Numbered from the stretch's first letter, positions 29,058-40,630 are shown. The stretch is 64,000 nt of DNA from Planctomycetota bacterium (GCA_019636245.1 JAHBXX010000016.1:28406-92405); one strand, 5' to 3'. Program-made: numbers and translations. The notes: generated by a model not told the origin, from the sequence alone.

Positions 29058-31526
29058 TCAGATCAGGCGGGCCCGTTTGCGCAGCAGCCACTCGGCGCCG
29101 AGCACGGCGAGCAGCGCCAGCAACGACCAGAGGCTGTCCCACGCCGGCCGGGTGCGGGTGTCCTCGCGGCTCTCGACGTTCTTGCGGCCGGCGAACTCGG
29201 CGGCGAGGTCCTGCGCATCGGCGAGGAACACGTAGCGGCCCGGGCCGTCGGCGCCGCGGCTCTGTTCGGCGATGCGGCGCAGCACGGCGGCATCCTGGCT
29301 CGAGTCGCTCATCTCCCGGTCGGGCACGCGCACCAGCACGTCCTCGCGCGCCAGCACCGCGTCGGCGGGGTTGCGGTTGGCGAACACCAGGAAGCTGAAG
29401 GCGCCCGCGTCCGCCATCGTGAAGCTCGCCAGGTAGGTGCCCGGCTCGCCGGGCACGCTGCGCAGCGGGCGCGGCTCGACCTTGCCGGCCGGGTCGCGCA
29501 GGAACACGACCTGCTCCTCGGCGACGGCCGGCTGCAGCTCGGCGTCCTGCACGCGCAGCTGCACGCGCACCTTGTCCCCGGTCTCGAGCAGGGTCTTGTC
29601 GACGGTCAGTTCGATCAGGTCGTTGCGGCGCTGCAGGCGGCCCTGGGCGAGGTGGCGCACGACGTTGCGCCAGAAGGCGTCCATGTAGGTCTCGGCGTAC
29701 GGGTCCCGCCAGCGCCACGTCTCGTCGGTGGCGATGAAGAACGTCGTGCCGCGCGGGTGCGGGCCGACGACGGCGATCGGGCGCTTGCCGTAGCTGTTCT
29801 GGTCGGTCGGGTGGCGGAGCAGCACGGTGGCGCCCGGCTTGGCGCGCTGCACCGGGTGGTAGACCTGGAAGCCGGGCAGGCCCTGTTCCCACAGCCGGCG
29901 GTTGAAGGCCGGGTCGCGCTGCAGCAGCAGGATGTCGTGCGGCTGCAGCGGATTCTCCAGCACCGGCCGGAACTCGCGGTCGCGGGGCGGCCGGTTCTGC
30001 TGCAGCCACGAGCGGTCCTCGAGCACGACCGGCAGCAGGTCCTGCAGCGGCGTGTTGCGGTAGCGTTCGGGCATCGCCGTGTCGCCGAACAGGAAGCCGA
30101 CGCCGCCGCCGGACTCGACGTAGCGGACCAGCATCTCGAGCCACTGCCGGAGGCCCTCCTCGGTCGGCGCCAGCCGTTCGGGCGACACGTCGCCGAGCAG
30201 CACGACGTGGTACTGCCGCAGCGCCTGCTCGGTGCGCGGAATGTCGCTGAGCGCCGGCAGCGCCGGGCTGTGCTCGTGCGGGAAGCGCGGGCTGGCCTCG
30301 AACAGGAACGCCTGCATCTCGATGCTGGGGTCGACGCGCTTCAGGCACGCCTGCACGCGGCGGTACTCCCAGCGCGGCCGTTCCTCGACGTAGAGCACGC
30401 GGATCTTCTCGTCGTTGACGCGCAGGAAGCGCGTGTCCTCGTTGTCGTCGACCTGGCTCTCCTCCGGCAGCGGCGCCAGCGTGAAGCGCAGCGTCCAGTC
30501 GCCGGCCTCGGCGAAGCCGTGGAACACGCGGACGCGCACGCTCTCGCCGTTCGGCGGCAGTTCGGCGGGGGCGGTCGCCAGCGGCTGGAACGGCCCGCCG
30601 TCGCGCGAGCCGTGCAGTTCGACGCGCGTGCGCTGGCCCGCCAGGCCCTCGGCCCGCACGGTCACGTCGAAGCCGACCTCCTCGTCGCGCAGCGCCTCCT
30701 TCGGGCCCGGCGGGCCGACGAGCCAGGCGTTGCGCGGCGGCTCGGGGTCGCCGACGCCGATGGTGTGGATCGGCACGCCGCGCAGGCCGTACTCGCGGGC
30801 GACCTCGACCGGGTCGAGACCGGCGTTGTTGCGGCCGTCGGACACGAGCACGATGGCGTCGACGCTGGCGCCGGCGACCGCGGCGCGGTGGAGGTCGAGC
30901 GCGTCGCCGAGCGTGGTGCGGCTGCCGCGCGCGGTCAGCTCCTGCAGCGACCGGATCGGCACCGGCTTGCGCTGCACGCGGAACAGCCGGACGTCGTGCG
31001 TCTGCCGCAACCGGGCCAGCAGACCATCCGGGCGGTCGAGCACCGCCTGCACCAGCTGCTGGCGGTTCTTCGCCGCCAGCGGCTCGGCGCCGACCAGGGC
31101 CTGCAGGGCCGCCTGCTGGGCCGGGGCCGGATAGCGGTCCTTGCGCTGCATGCTGGCGCTGTCGTCGACCAGCACGTGCACCTGGTTCTGGGTCTTGCGG
31201 TAGGTCGTGGTCTCGAACGCCGGCTGGAACAGCAGCAGGCAGCAGATGGCGATCGCCAGCCACCGCAGCAGCGACAGCAGCACGCGGGTCGGTCGCTCGA
31301 GGCGGGCCAGGCCGCCGTACGACCAGACCGCGAAGGCGACGCTGGCCGGCAGGACGACCAGCACGAGCACCCAGGTCGGCGGCAGGTGCAGGAACCGGAA
31401 GGTCTCCTCGACGTAGGTCGGCGCCGCGTCGTCCGCCGGCACGGGGCCCTGCGGCCAGGCAGGGTGCGGCCAGGCAGGGTGCGGCCAGGCGGTGGGGGGC
31501 ACGGGCGGGGCGGGGAAGGCGGCCAT
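29058..31526 (-). CDS. Membrane VWA protein with glutamine-amidotransferase-like domain
   Basis: An 822-residue inner-membrane protein. A proline/tryptophan-rich N-terminal tail built from a tandem repeat precedes two membrane helices (WVLVLVVLPASVAFAVW; LLRWLAIAICCLLLF). A von Willebrand factor A domain follows with an intact MIDAS start (VLVDDSASMQRK) and LVSDGRNNAG. After beta-sandwich segments comes a class I amidotransferase-like region (IRVLYVEERPRWEYRRV; YHVVLLGDVSPE; YVESGGGVGFLFGD) without a clear catalytic Cys, more beta domains, and a C-terminal membrane helix (LWSLLALLAVLGAEWLL). This architecture is common beside MoxR and BatA genes. It starts three bases after the BatA-like stop. 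Confidence 0.82.
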   Translation of the reverse strand: MAAFPAPPVPPTAWPHPAWPHPAWPQGPVPADDAAPTYVEETFRFLHLPPTWVLVLVVLPASVAFAVWSYGGLARLERPTRVLLSLLRWLAIAICCLLLFQPAFETTTYRKTQNQVHVLVDDSASMQRKDRYPAPAQQAALQALVGAEPLAAKNRQQLVQAVLDRPDGLLARLRQTHDVRLFRVQRKPVPIRSLQELTARGSRTTLGDALDLHRAAVAGASVDAIVLVSDGRNNAGLDPVEVAREYGLRGVPIHTIGVGDPEPPRNAWLVGPPGPKEALRDEEVGFDVTVRAEGLAGQRTRVELHGSRDGGPFQPLATAPAELPPNGESVRVRVFHGFAEAGDWTLRFTLAPLPEESQVDDNEDTRFLRVNDEKIRVLYVEERPRWEYRRVQACLKRVDPSIEMQAFLFEASPRFPHEHSPALPALSDIPRTEQALRQYHVVLLGDVSPERLAPTEEGLRQWLEMLVRYVESGGGVGFLFGDTAMPERYRNTPLQDLLPVVLEDRSWLQQNRPPRDREFRPVLENPLQPHDILLLQRDPAFNRRLWEQGLPGFQVYHPVQRAKPGATVLLRHPTDQNSYGKRPIAVVGPHPRGTTFFIATDETWRWRDPYAETYMDAFWRNVVRHLAQGRLQRRNDLIELTVDKTLLETGDKVRVQLRVQDAELQPAVAEEQVVFLRDPAGKVEPRPLRSVPGEPGTYLASFTMADAGAFSFLVFANRNPADAVLAREDVLVRVPDREMSDSSQDAAVLRRIAEQSRGADGPGRYVFLADAQDLAAEFAGRKNVESREDTRTRPAWDSLWSLLALLAVLGAEWLLRKRARLI
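31451..31490. repeat. 15-bp tandem repeat coding Trp-Pro-His-Pro-Ala units
   Basis: GCGGCCAGGCAGGGT occurs at 31451-31465 and 31466-31480, followed by ten bases of a third copy (31481-31490). It encodes the repeated WPHPA of the VWA protein's N-terminal tail, so copy number can change in frame. Confidence 0.85.
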
Positions 31527-31529
31527 CGG

Positions 31530-33797
31530 TCAGTTCCGGCGCAACGACACGAACCGCGCCAGCGCCGCCTCGGCGAGCACGAACAGCAGCGTCAGCAGCA
31601 GCAGCGAAGGCCCCAGTTCGTTCTGGCGGGTCTCGTCGCCGGCGCTGGCGACGGCGGGCAGGTCGTCGAGCACGCGTTCGAGGCCGAGCGCCTGCCGCAC
31701 TTCGTCGTGCGCGGCGTAGCGCAGGTCGCCTTCGTCGGGCTCGACGTTGGCCGCGAACGGCAGCGACAGGGGCTCCTTGCCCGAGGGGCGATCGAGCGTC
31801 AGGTCGAACACGTAGAAGCCGGCGTAGATCGTGTCGCTCACCGGCGGCAGGCGGAACCGGCCGCCGGGCAGCGCCTGCGCCTCCTCGGCGACGGGCGTGC
31901 GGGTGCGCCCGTCGCGCTCCGGGCGCTGCACCTGGACGTCCTCGGGCCGCGCCGGCAGGGTGCACGACAGCTCGCCGCCCACGGGGACCAGGAAGGGATC
32001 GACCGCCGGCAGCGCCAGCCACCGCACGAGGCCGTGCACCAGCGGGAACGCGACCATCGGGTCGTCGAGGCGGTTCCAGCGGTCGGCGCGGTACTCGGAG
32101 GCGATCGCCGAGGTCAGGAACAGCGCGTGGCCCTCGCCGAAGTCGCGCGCGACCAGCAGCGGGCTCTGTTCGGCGTCGGTGATGCGCGCCAGCACCCTGG
32201 CGTCGGGGTGCAGGGAATCCGCGGCCAGCGTGTGCCAGCGCCAGATCGGGATCGCCTGGAACACCTCGCGGTAGATCGGTTCCTCGAACTCGGCGAACAC
32301 CGGGTGCTCGGGCGCCGCCAGCAGCGGCGCCCGCACGGTCGAACTGCCGGCGCTGCCGCCGGCGGGTCCGAGCAGGCGGAACGGCTGCGGGCCGTCGCCG
32401 GCCGTGTGCAGCAGCAGGTTGAAGCTGTCGCGGTCGGTGCGTTCGCCGAACGCGACCAGCAGGCCGCGGCCGGCGCGCAGGGCGTCGAGCAGGGCCTGGG
32501 CGGCGCGCGGGTTGAGCCGGTCGACGTCGGCCAGCACGGTGACGTCGTAGTCGCGCGGCGAGCGCTGGCCGCTGAGCAGCGCCAGCGTGTCGACGGCCTC
32601 GACGGCGAAGGTCGGCAGCGTCGCCGGGTCCGGGTCGAGCAGCGACCGCCAGAGGTACTGGTAGGCGCGCAGCGGGTCGTCGTCGGCGGCGCCGTCGACC
32701 AGCAGCACGCGGATGCGGTCGCGCACGTCGACGGTCAGGTAGCGCTCGTCGTCGGCCGCGAGTGCGTCGCCCTGGATCGAGGCGCGCACGCGGCGGCGAC
32801 CGACCTCGCGGAAGGACACCTGGAACTCGGCCTCCGCGTCGGCGCCGGCGGGCACCGCGACCACGCGCCGCATCGGCTCGCCGCCGTCGATCTCGAGCGT
32901 GACCTCGAACGTCGCCGCGGTGCCGGCGCGGTTCTTCAGCTGCGCCGCGAACGTCGTCGGCGCGCGCAGCACGGCCGCCGGTTCCTCGACGCGCAGGTCG
33001 GTGATCTGGTGGTTGTCGGCGCTGCCGCCGCCGCGGCGGCTGGCGAACGGACCGGTGTCGATCCAGTGCAGGTGCGTGCCCTCACGCTGCCGCAGCTGCT
33101 CGACGACGTCGCGCAGCGTGTCCTCGAACTCGGGACCGGCGGTCGGATCCGGCGGCCGCAGGGCGTTGCCGAACGAGCGCGTCTGCAGGTCCGTCAGCAC
33201 GTAGACCTCGGCGGCCGCGTCGTTGCCCTCGGCGAGCAGGGCCGCGACCTGCTGCAGCGCGTCGCCGAGGTCGGTCGCGGCATCCTCGGGCTTCTGCAGC
33301 AGCAGCCACTGGCCGCGCGCGGTGGCGAGGTCGAGGTCGCCGCGGCACAGGAAGCGCGGCCGCACGCCGGCGGTGACCAGCGTCACCTTGCCGTTGCGGC
33401 CGGGGTCCTGTTCGAGGCGGTCGAGCACGCGGCCGGCCAGCGTGCGGGCGCGCTCGAACGGGCTCTGGGCACCGGCCTCGCGCAGGCCCATGCTGTAGCT
33501 GGCGTCGAGCACGATCACGTGGTGCACGATGCCGGTTCCGGCGAGCAGCCCGGCGGCCTGCTGCAGCATCGGTCGCGCGATCGCCAGGGCGAGCACGATC
33601 GGCACCAGGCAGCGCAGCAGCAGCAGCAGCAGGTTCTCGTTGCGCAGCCGGTTGCGCTGCTTCTGGTAGGCGCGCAGCAGGAACTCCATCGCCGCCCACG
33701 GCCGCTGCCGGTGCCGCTGCCTGTTCAGCAGGTGGATCAGCAGCGGCACGGCGAACAGCAGCGCGCCGGCGAGCAGGGCGGGGTTCAGGAATTGCAC
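31530..33797 (-). CDS. BatA-like membrane VWA protein
   Basis: A 755-residue protein with the N-terminal double-membrane-segment domain typical of BatA-like proteins (FLNPALLAGALLFAVPLLIHLLNR; LLLLLLRCLVPIVLALAIARP). A VWA domain carries the MIDAS motif (VIVLDASYSMGL) and VLTDLQT. Beta-rich middle domains, an amidotransferase-like segment (VRVLLVDGAADDDPL is close to its start) and a C-terminal helix (LLLLTLLFVLAEAALARF) complete it. In this gene family VWA proteins are partners of MoxR ATPases. The GTG start is seven bases after the DUF58 stop, so the two are tightly linked. The metal-dependent ligand is unknown. Confidence 0.85.
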   Translation of the reverse strand: MQFLNPALLAGALLFAVPLLIHLLNRQRHRQRPWAAMEFLLRAYQKQRNRLRNENLLLLLLRCLVPIVLALAIARPMLQQAAGLLAGTGIVHHVIVLDASYSMGLREAGAQSPFERARTLAGRVLDRLEQDPGRNGKVTLVTAGVRPRFLCRGDLDLATARGQWLLLQKPEDAATDLGDALQQVAALLAEGNDAAAEVYVLTDLQTRSFGNALRPPDPTAGPEFEDTLRDVVEQLRQREGTHLHWIDTGPFASRRGGGSADNHQITDLRVEEPAAVLRAPTTFAAQLKNRAGTAATFEVTLEIDGGEPMRRVVAVPAGADAEAEFQVSFREVGRRRVRASIQGDALAADDERYLTVDVRDRIRVLLVDGAADDDPLRAYQYLWRSLLDPDPATLPTFAVEAVDTLALLSGQRSPRDYDVTVLADVDRLNPRAAQALLDALRAGRGLLVAFGERTDRDSFNLLLHTAGDGPQPFRLLGPAGGSAGSSTVRAPLLAAPEHPVFAEFEEPIYREVFQAIPIWRWHTLAADSLHPDARVLARITDAEQSPLLVARDFGEGHALFLTSAIASEYRADRWNRLDDPMVAFPLVHGLVRWLALPAVDPFLVPVGGELSCTLPARPEDVQVQRPERDGRTRTPVAEEAQALPGGRFRLPPVSDTIYAGFYVFDLTLDRPSGKEPLSLPFAANVEPDEGDLRYAAHDEVRQALGLERVLDDLPAVASAGDETRQNELGPSLLLLTLLFVLAEAALARFVSLRRN

Positions 33798-33804
33798 GCC
33801 GCCC

Positions 33805-34719
33805 TCACTTGCGCCGCTTGGCGCGCGCCGTGCGCGCGCTGAGGTAGGACGTCAGCACGACGTCGAGCGGCTGGTCGTCGACGACCCGGACGTAGTCGAT
33901 GCGCTGCGCGAGGCAGCCCTTCTTGATCCGCGCCGCGAAGGCCTCGATCTCGGCGAGGTAGGCCTCGCGCAGCGACTTCGGGTCGCACAGCAGCTCCGGC
34001 ATCTGCTCGAGACCCCGGAACAGCGTCATGCGCTCGAACGGGAACTCGACCTCGTCGCGGTCGAGCACGTGGAACACGACGATGTCGTGGCCGCGGCTGC
34101 GGATCTCGCGCAGGCCCTTCAGCACCGTGTCGGGGTCGTCGAACAGGTCGCTGAAGATCAGCACCATGCCGCGCTGCTTCAGCTGGCTGGCCAGCTCGTG
34201 CAGCACGGCGCCGACCTTGGTCTTCTGCTCGCGCGCCTTGGCCTGCTCGAGCGCGCCGAACAGGTTGCCGAGGTTCTGGCGGGTGTTGGACGGCGGCACC
34301 TGCCGCGCGACCCGCTCGTCGAACAGCGTCAGGCCGACGGCGTCGGCCTGCTGCTGGATCAGGAAGGCCAGCGAGGCGCAGGCGGTCGCCGCGTAGTCGA
34401 ACTTCGCCATGCCACCCTCGTGGCCGTAGTTCATCGACTCGCTCTGGTCGAGGAACAGGTGCGCCCGCAGGTTGGTCTCCTCCTCGTACTGCTTGACGAC
34501 GAAGCGGTCCGCCTTGCCGAAGATCTTCCAGTCGAGGTGGCGCAGGTCGTCGCCGGGCACGTATTCGCGGTGCTGGGCGAACTCGACCGAGAAGCCGCGG
34601 TACGGCGACTTGTGCATGCCGGTGACGAAGCCCTCGACCACCAGCCGGGCGCGCAGTTCGAGGCGGCCGACCTTGTTCAGGACGCGCGGGTCGAGGTAGT
34701 TCGTCGGGATCTCGGTCAT
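33805..34719 (-). CDS. DUF58 domain protein, MoxR partner
   Basis: A 304-residue cytoplasmic protein of the DUF58 family, itself a degenerate VWA-like fold. The signature is clear: EYVPGDDLRHLDWKIFGK followed by DRFVVKQYEEE, then LFLDQSESMNYG and MVLIFSDLFDDPD. DUF58 genes almost always follow moxR, as here. MoxR-DUF58 pairs are thought to act as chaperone modules that remodel or metal-load target complexes. The ATG at 34719 begins the conserved MTEIPTNYLDPRVL stretch; longer upstream frames run into the moxR gap and lack homology. A 65-base GC-rich gap separates it from moxR. Confidence 0.92.
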   Translation of the reverse strand: MTEIPTNYLDPRVLNKVGRLELRARLVVEGFVTGMHKSPYRGFSVEFAQHREYVPGDDLRHLDWKIFGKADRFVVKQYEEETNLRAHLFLDQSESMNYGHEGGMAKFDYAATACASLAFLIQQQADAVGLTLFDERVARQVPPSNTRQNLGNLFGALEQAKAREQKTKVGAVLHELASQLKQRGMVLIFSDLFDDPDTVLKGLREIRSRGHDIVVFHVLDRDEVEFPFERMTLFRGLEQMPELLCDPKSLREAYLAEIEAFAARIKKGCLAQRIDYVRVVDDQPLDVVLTSYLSARTARAKRRK

Positions 34720-34784
34720 GGGCGGGGGCGCTCGGGGGCCGGTGCCGGCCTGCCGCCGCGGCGGCGACGCGCCGCGGCGACGGC

Positions 34785-35843
<1,059 letters not shown>

Positions 35844-35953
35844 GGTCTCGATCGGGGGTGCGGCGGGCGGGGACGGCCGGACCGGAAACGGGGAATGGGC
35901 CTGTTACGTTCGATGGCGGTCGGCGGTGGGATCGCGCCTACGACTGCACGCGG

Positions 35954-36289
35954 TCACGGAAACTTCGTCCTCGCGCGGTCCGCGGACGCGGTGGCGTCGG
36001 GGTGCAGCCGGCAGAGTTCCGCCGGGGTGAGGCCGATGCGATCGATGGCCACCAGCAGGCTCTGCAGGTCCTGCTGGGCGCCGGGGCCGCGCCCGAGCCG
36101 GGCTTCGAGGATCGCGGCATCGTAGCTCTGGCGCAGCTGGTCGAGGTCGGTCGCCAGGGCCTCGAGTTCGGCGCGTTCGCGCACCGCCTCGGCGGCGTTG
36201 GCGAAGTAGAGCCACAGGCCGAGGCCGAGGCTCGACAGCGCCACCCAGTAGGGGAACGTCGACGAGCTGTCCTTGGCCTGACGGGTCAT
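35954..36289 (-). CDS. Small membrane coiled-coil protein, FtsB/DivIC-like
   Basis: The 111-residue product has a short polar N-terminus, one membrane segment (YWVALSSLGLGLWLYFA), a coiled coil (AELEALATDLDQLRQSYDAA) and a C-terminal segment around ELCRLHPDATASADRAR. Size, topology and the RLHPDA ending recall E. coli FtsB, which carries a similar RLVPDA stretch. The gene lies directly downstream of eno, as ftsB does in E. coli and many proteobacteria. FtsB joins the divisome subcomplex FtsQBL. The similarity is modest and no other division gene is near, so the assignment is an inference. It could also be the first gene of the MoxR operon. Confidence 0.6.
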   Translation of the reverse strand: MTRQAKDSSSTFPYWVALSSLGLGLWLYFANAAEAVRERAELEALATDLDQLRQSYDAAILEARLGRGPGAQQDLQSLLVAIDRIGLTPAELCRLHPDATASADRARTKFP

Positions 36290-36366
36290 GGCGGCGGCGG
36301 GGCGCGATGGTAGCTGCTGGCGGCGGCCGGCGGTAGTCGGCGGAGCGGTTCCGGGCTGGTCCCGGC

Positions 36367-36388
36367 GGCCGGCGCGCGGCCGGCGCGC
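36367..36388. repeat. 11-bp direct repeat downstream of eno
   Basis: GGCCGGCGCGC is repeated twice in tandem (36367-36377 and 36378-36388). Transcribed from eno, the GCGCGC blocks can pair into a short hairpin, so it may serve as a terminator. Confidence 0.5.
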
Positions 36389-36403
36389 GGCGGCCGGTGC
36401 CGG

Positions 36404-37672
<1,269 letters not shown>

Positions 37673-37840
37673 CTAGCGGGGCGCGCGGGGCGCTGGCAAG
37701 GCACGGCCGCCGTCGGCGAACTCGCGTTCGAGCAGGCAGATCGAGCAGCCGCAGGGGCCGCAGACGTCGGCGCCGGTCCCTTCCTCGGCGGCCAAGGCGT
37801 GACGGAGGCGGTGCTCGTGAGGGGCGGCCGGGTGGTGCAT
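37673..37840 (-). CDS. Possible 55-residue Cys-motif protein upstream of eno
   Basis: A short frame (ATG 37840 to TAG 37673) ending nine bases before eno. It contains a compact CxxCxCxxC pattern (CGPCGCSIC), suggesting metal binding, and an acidic/His-rich first half (PHEHRLRHALAAEEG). Codon third positions are strongly G/C, as in neighbouring genes. No ribosome-binding site is seen and no family was recognised, so it may be spurious. The remaining 37841-37983, up to the upp-like stop, shows no other feature. Confidence 0.35.
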   Translation of the reverse strand: MHHPAAPHEHRLRHALAAEEGTGADVCGPCGCSICLLEREFADGGRALPAPRAPR

Positions 37841-37983
37841 GGCCAGTGGGTGCCGGCAGCCGCCGGTCCAAGGGCAGTGGCGGGCGAGGGCGTGATTTCC
37901 GGCCGGGAAGTGGTGAATCGCCGGGACGGGTCGCGGCGCGGGACGGCCGCCACGCCGCCGCCCAGGACGGCGGCCACCCCGGT

Positions 37984-38757
37984 TCACACCCAGCTGTTCG
38001 TCAGCAGTTCGCCCATGCCGCCGGCGCCCGGCACGATGTACTGCACGTCGTCGAGCCCACGCTCCTCGGCGGGGAACGCGCCCGGTGGACTGCGCAGCGC
38101 GCGCTCGCTCGACAGGCCGCGGTCGACACGGCCGGCGTAGAGCCGGACCCCGGGGTGGGCCGTGGTGACCCGGCGGATCGCCTCCGGCGTCGCCATCAGG
38201 TGGGCGGCGACCAGCCGGTGGGGGGCGCCGCCGGGCAGCGACCGGTAGACCTCGACGGCGCGGCAGACGGTGCCGCCGGTCGCGCCCATGGGGTCCGGGA
38301 TCAGCACCACGGCGCCGGCGACCGGCCCGCCGATCTTGCTGCCGTCGAGGCGCACGCCGGTGACGTGGTGCTCGGCGTCGATCGTGCGCGACAGGTTGAG
38401 GAAGTCGAGCCGCACGTTGGCCGGCGGCAGCACCTCGACGGCCGCCTCGTAGCAGGCCTGCGCCGGCAGCAGGCCGGCGCGGATCACCGCGCAGATGACC
38501 AGCGGCGTCTCCCGGCAGAGCTGCGGCCCGCGCACGAACGCGCGCGGCTCGCGGGCCGTCATGCGGGTCGGCACCTGCAGGTCGCGCACCGGGAACTCGC
38601 GCGCCAGCACCTCCTCGAGCAGGCGGCGGTAGGCCGAGCGCACCAGGGCCGGCAGTTGCGCCGTGCCGGTATCGGGACTGCCGATCGTCGCCAGCAGGGT
38701 CGACGTGTAGGGGTCGTCGAACAGCAGCACGTCGGGCCCGTAGTGGTGGGTCAGCAT
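37984..38757 (-). CDS. upp: Uracil phosphoribosyltransferase-like protein
   Basis: Pyrimidine-salvage enzyme joining uracil to PRPP to give UMP. The 257-residue product carries the UPRTase PRPP loop in the form LIPDPMGATGGT, preceded by CAVIRAGLLPAQACYEA (matching the I-R-A-G substrate region), and ends with a GLDDVQYIVPGAGGMGELL segment that corresponds to the uracil-binding C-terminus. It is about 45 residues longer than E. coli Upp, so a variant within the family is possible. ATG 38757 starts the protein; longer upstream frames overlap the divergent gene. It is divergent from the metallo-beta-lactamase/lamin-tail gene across 76 bases. Confidence 0.8.
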   Translation of the reverse strand: MLTHHYGPDVLLFDDPYTSTLLATIGSPDTGTAQLPALVRSAYRRLLEEVLAREFPVRDLQVPTRMTAREPRAFVRGPQLCRETPLVICAVIRAGLLPAQACYEAAVEVLPPANVRLDFLNLSRTIDAEHHVTGVRLDGSKIGGPVAGAVVLIPDPMGATGGTVCRAVEVYRSLPGGAPHRLVAAHLMATPEAIRRVTTAHPGVRLYAGRVDRGLSSERALRSPPGAFPAEERGLDDVQYIVPGAGGMGELLTNSWV

Positions 38758-38794
38758 GGCGGCGCGTGAAGTTTCGCGCCGGCGCCGGCGGTCC

Positions 38795-38825
38795 TTGACG
38801 GCCGCGGCCAGGCGCTTGGTATCGT
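38795..38825 (+). promoter_or_regulatory. Candidate promoter of the MBL/lamin-tail gene, leaderless geometry
   Basis: TTGACG (38795-38800) and TATCGT (38820-38825) are separated by 19 bases. Eight bases then lead to ATG 38834, and no ribosome-binding site is present. The long spacer lowers confidence. Confidence 0.35.
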
Positions 38826-38833
38826 GCCCGCCC

Positions 38834-40630
38834 ATGCTAGCCGCCCTGTTGTCCGGGTTCGCCGCCGTCGTGCTGCCGCAGGGCGGCGAGGCCGACGCGC
38901 CGGTCGGCCTCACCGTGGTCCTGGTCGACGTCGGCCAGGGCGACGGCATCGTCGTCAAGGCCCCCGACGGCACCGTGCACGTGATCGACGGCGGCAACAA
39001 CGGCAACGGCACCGCCATCATGCTGCCGGCCATCAACGCGCTGCAGCCGACCGGCTACGGCTTCACGTTCCTGAGCCACTACCACGACGACCACCAGGGC
39101 GGCCTCGACGAGGTGCTGCTGGCGCGCCCGTTCACGGTCGCCTACGACCGCGGCGACGTCAATCGGCCGTCGAACACCAGCACCAACAACTACCTCGCGG
39201 CCGCCGGGGCGCGCCGCACCACGATCACCGTCGGCGCCGTCTATGCGCTCGGCGGTGGCGCCACCGCGACCTGCATCGCCGCCAACGGCGTCGTCGCCGG
39301 CGGCGCCTCGGTGCCGGTCGCCGGCTCGGTGCAGGAGGAGAACGCGCGTTCGATCGTGCTGCGGCTCGACTACCGCGACTTCTCGATGTGGCTCGGCGGC
39401 GACCTGACCGGCGGCGGCAACAGCACCGCCGACGTCGAGGGTCCGGCCACGCTCGCCTGCGGCGACATCGACGTCTACAAGCTGAACCACCATGGCTCCA
39501 ACACGTCGACGAGCACCAACCTCGTCGCCCGGCTGCAGCCGGAGCTGGCGGTGGTCAGCTGCGGCTTCGAGAACAGCTTCGGCCACCCGACGCCGACGGT
39601 GGTGAACCGCATCAACCAGGCGGTGGCGGCGCGGGCGCTGTTGTCGACCACCAGCGGCAGCGCCGCCACGATCGGTTTCGGCGTGCTGGGCTCGATCCGC
39701 ATCGACACCGACGGCCGCCGCTACCGCGCCACCGCCGCCAACGGCGACTTCCTCGACTTCTACTGCGACGAGGTCGTGCTGCCCGTCCTGGCCGCCGGCG
39801 ACGTGCGCATCAGCGAGATCCACCGCAACCCGGACCTCGTGCCCGACACCAACGGCGAGTACGTCGAGGTGGTCAACATCGGGCCGCGGCCGGTGGCGCT
39901 GCGCGGGCTGCAGCTCAGCGACAACGCCGGCACGGTGACGATCGCCAGCAACTTCGCGCTGGTGCCCGGCCGGCCGATGCTGTTCCAGGTCGATGGCGCG
40001 CCGAGCCGCAACGGCGGCCTGCCGCTCGGCGCCGTGCTGCCGTTCGGCGCCATCGTGCTCGCCGACACGACCGACAACGTCACCCTGCGGCAGAACGGCG
40101 TCGTCGTCGACAGCGTCGCCTACAGCACCGGCTTCCCCGGCGGCGCCGGCATCGCCGCCGAGCGGCGCAACCTCTACGGCCCGCAGTCGGCCGCGAACTG
40201 GGCGGCGGCGGTCGCCACCTACGGCCCCGGCGAACGTGGTTCGCCGGGCCGGCGCAACGACGCCGACACCACGGTCTACCCGACGCAGGTGGGCATGAGC
40301 CTCGAGCCGGAGACCTTCACGTTGCACGGCGTCGCGCTGGGCGATGGCTTCACGATCAGCATCCTCGGTCTGGCCTACGGCGCGAACGTCGGGTTCCCGT
40401 TCCTCGGCGCGCAGATCCCCCTGGACTTCGATCCGCTGCTCGACGCGGCGCTGTCGGTCAGCGGCTGCATCGGGCTGCTGCCGTCTTCGGGCTACCGGTC
40501 GTGGTCGATCCCGCTCGGCGCGCCGAACCCGCTGGCCGGCATCCCGCTGCACGCCGCGCACGTGCTGCTGTCCCTCGATCTGGCGTCCGTGCCCGGCGTG
40601 TCGACGCCGATCTCCTTCGTGCTGCCGTGA
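38834..40630 (+). CDS. Exported ComEC-like metallo-beta-lactamase with lamin-tail domain
   Basis: A 598-residue exported protein. A signal peptide (LAALLSGFAAVVLPQ) leads into a metallo-beta-lactamase domain like that of ComEC: LVDVGQGDGIVVK, IDGGNNGNGT, the metal motif HYHDDH (residues 82-87), LGGDLTGGG and LNHHGSNTS. A lamin-tail-like beta domain follows (VRISEIHRNPDL; GEYVEVVNIGPRPVALRGL), then a C-terminal beta domain (about residues 490-598) of a kind seen in planctomycete exported proteins. Lamin-tail domains often accompany secreted nucleases, so a nucleic-acid substrate is plausible but unproven. Its stop overlaps the hpt start (GTGA), linking it to nucleobase salvage. Confidence 0.82.
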   Translation: MLAALLSGFAAVVLPQGGEADAPVGLTVVLVDVGQGDGIVVKAPDGTVHVIDGGNNGNGTAIMLPAINALQPTGYGFTFLSHYHDDHQGGLDEVLLARPFTVAYDRGDVNRPSNTSTNNYLAAAGARRTTITVGAVYALGGGATATCIAANGVVAGGASVPVAGSVQEENARSIVLRLDYRDFSMWLGGDLTGGGNSTADVEGPATLACGDIDVYKLNHHGSNTSTSTNLVARLQPELAVVSCGFENSFGHPTPTVVNRINQAVAARALLSTTSGSAATIGFGVLGSIRIDTDGRRYRATAANGDFLDFYCDEVVLPVLAAGDVRISEIHRNPDLVPDTNGEYVEVVNIGPRPVALRGLQLSDNAGTVTIASNFALVPGRPMLFQVDGAPSRNGGLPLGAVLPFGAIVLADTTDNVTLRQNGVVVDSVAYSTGFPGGAGIAAERRNLYGPQSAANWAAAVATYGPGERGSPGRRNDADTTVYPTQVGMSLEPETFTLHGVALGDGFTISILGLAYGANVGFPFLGAQIPLDFDPLLDAALSVSGCIGLLPSSGYRSWSIPLGAPNPLAGIPLHAAHVLLSLDLASVPGVSTPISFVLP

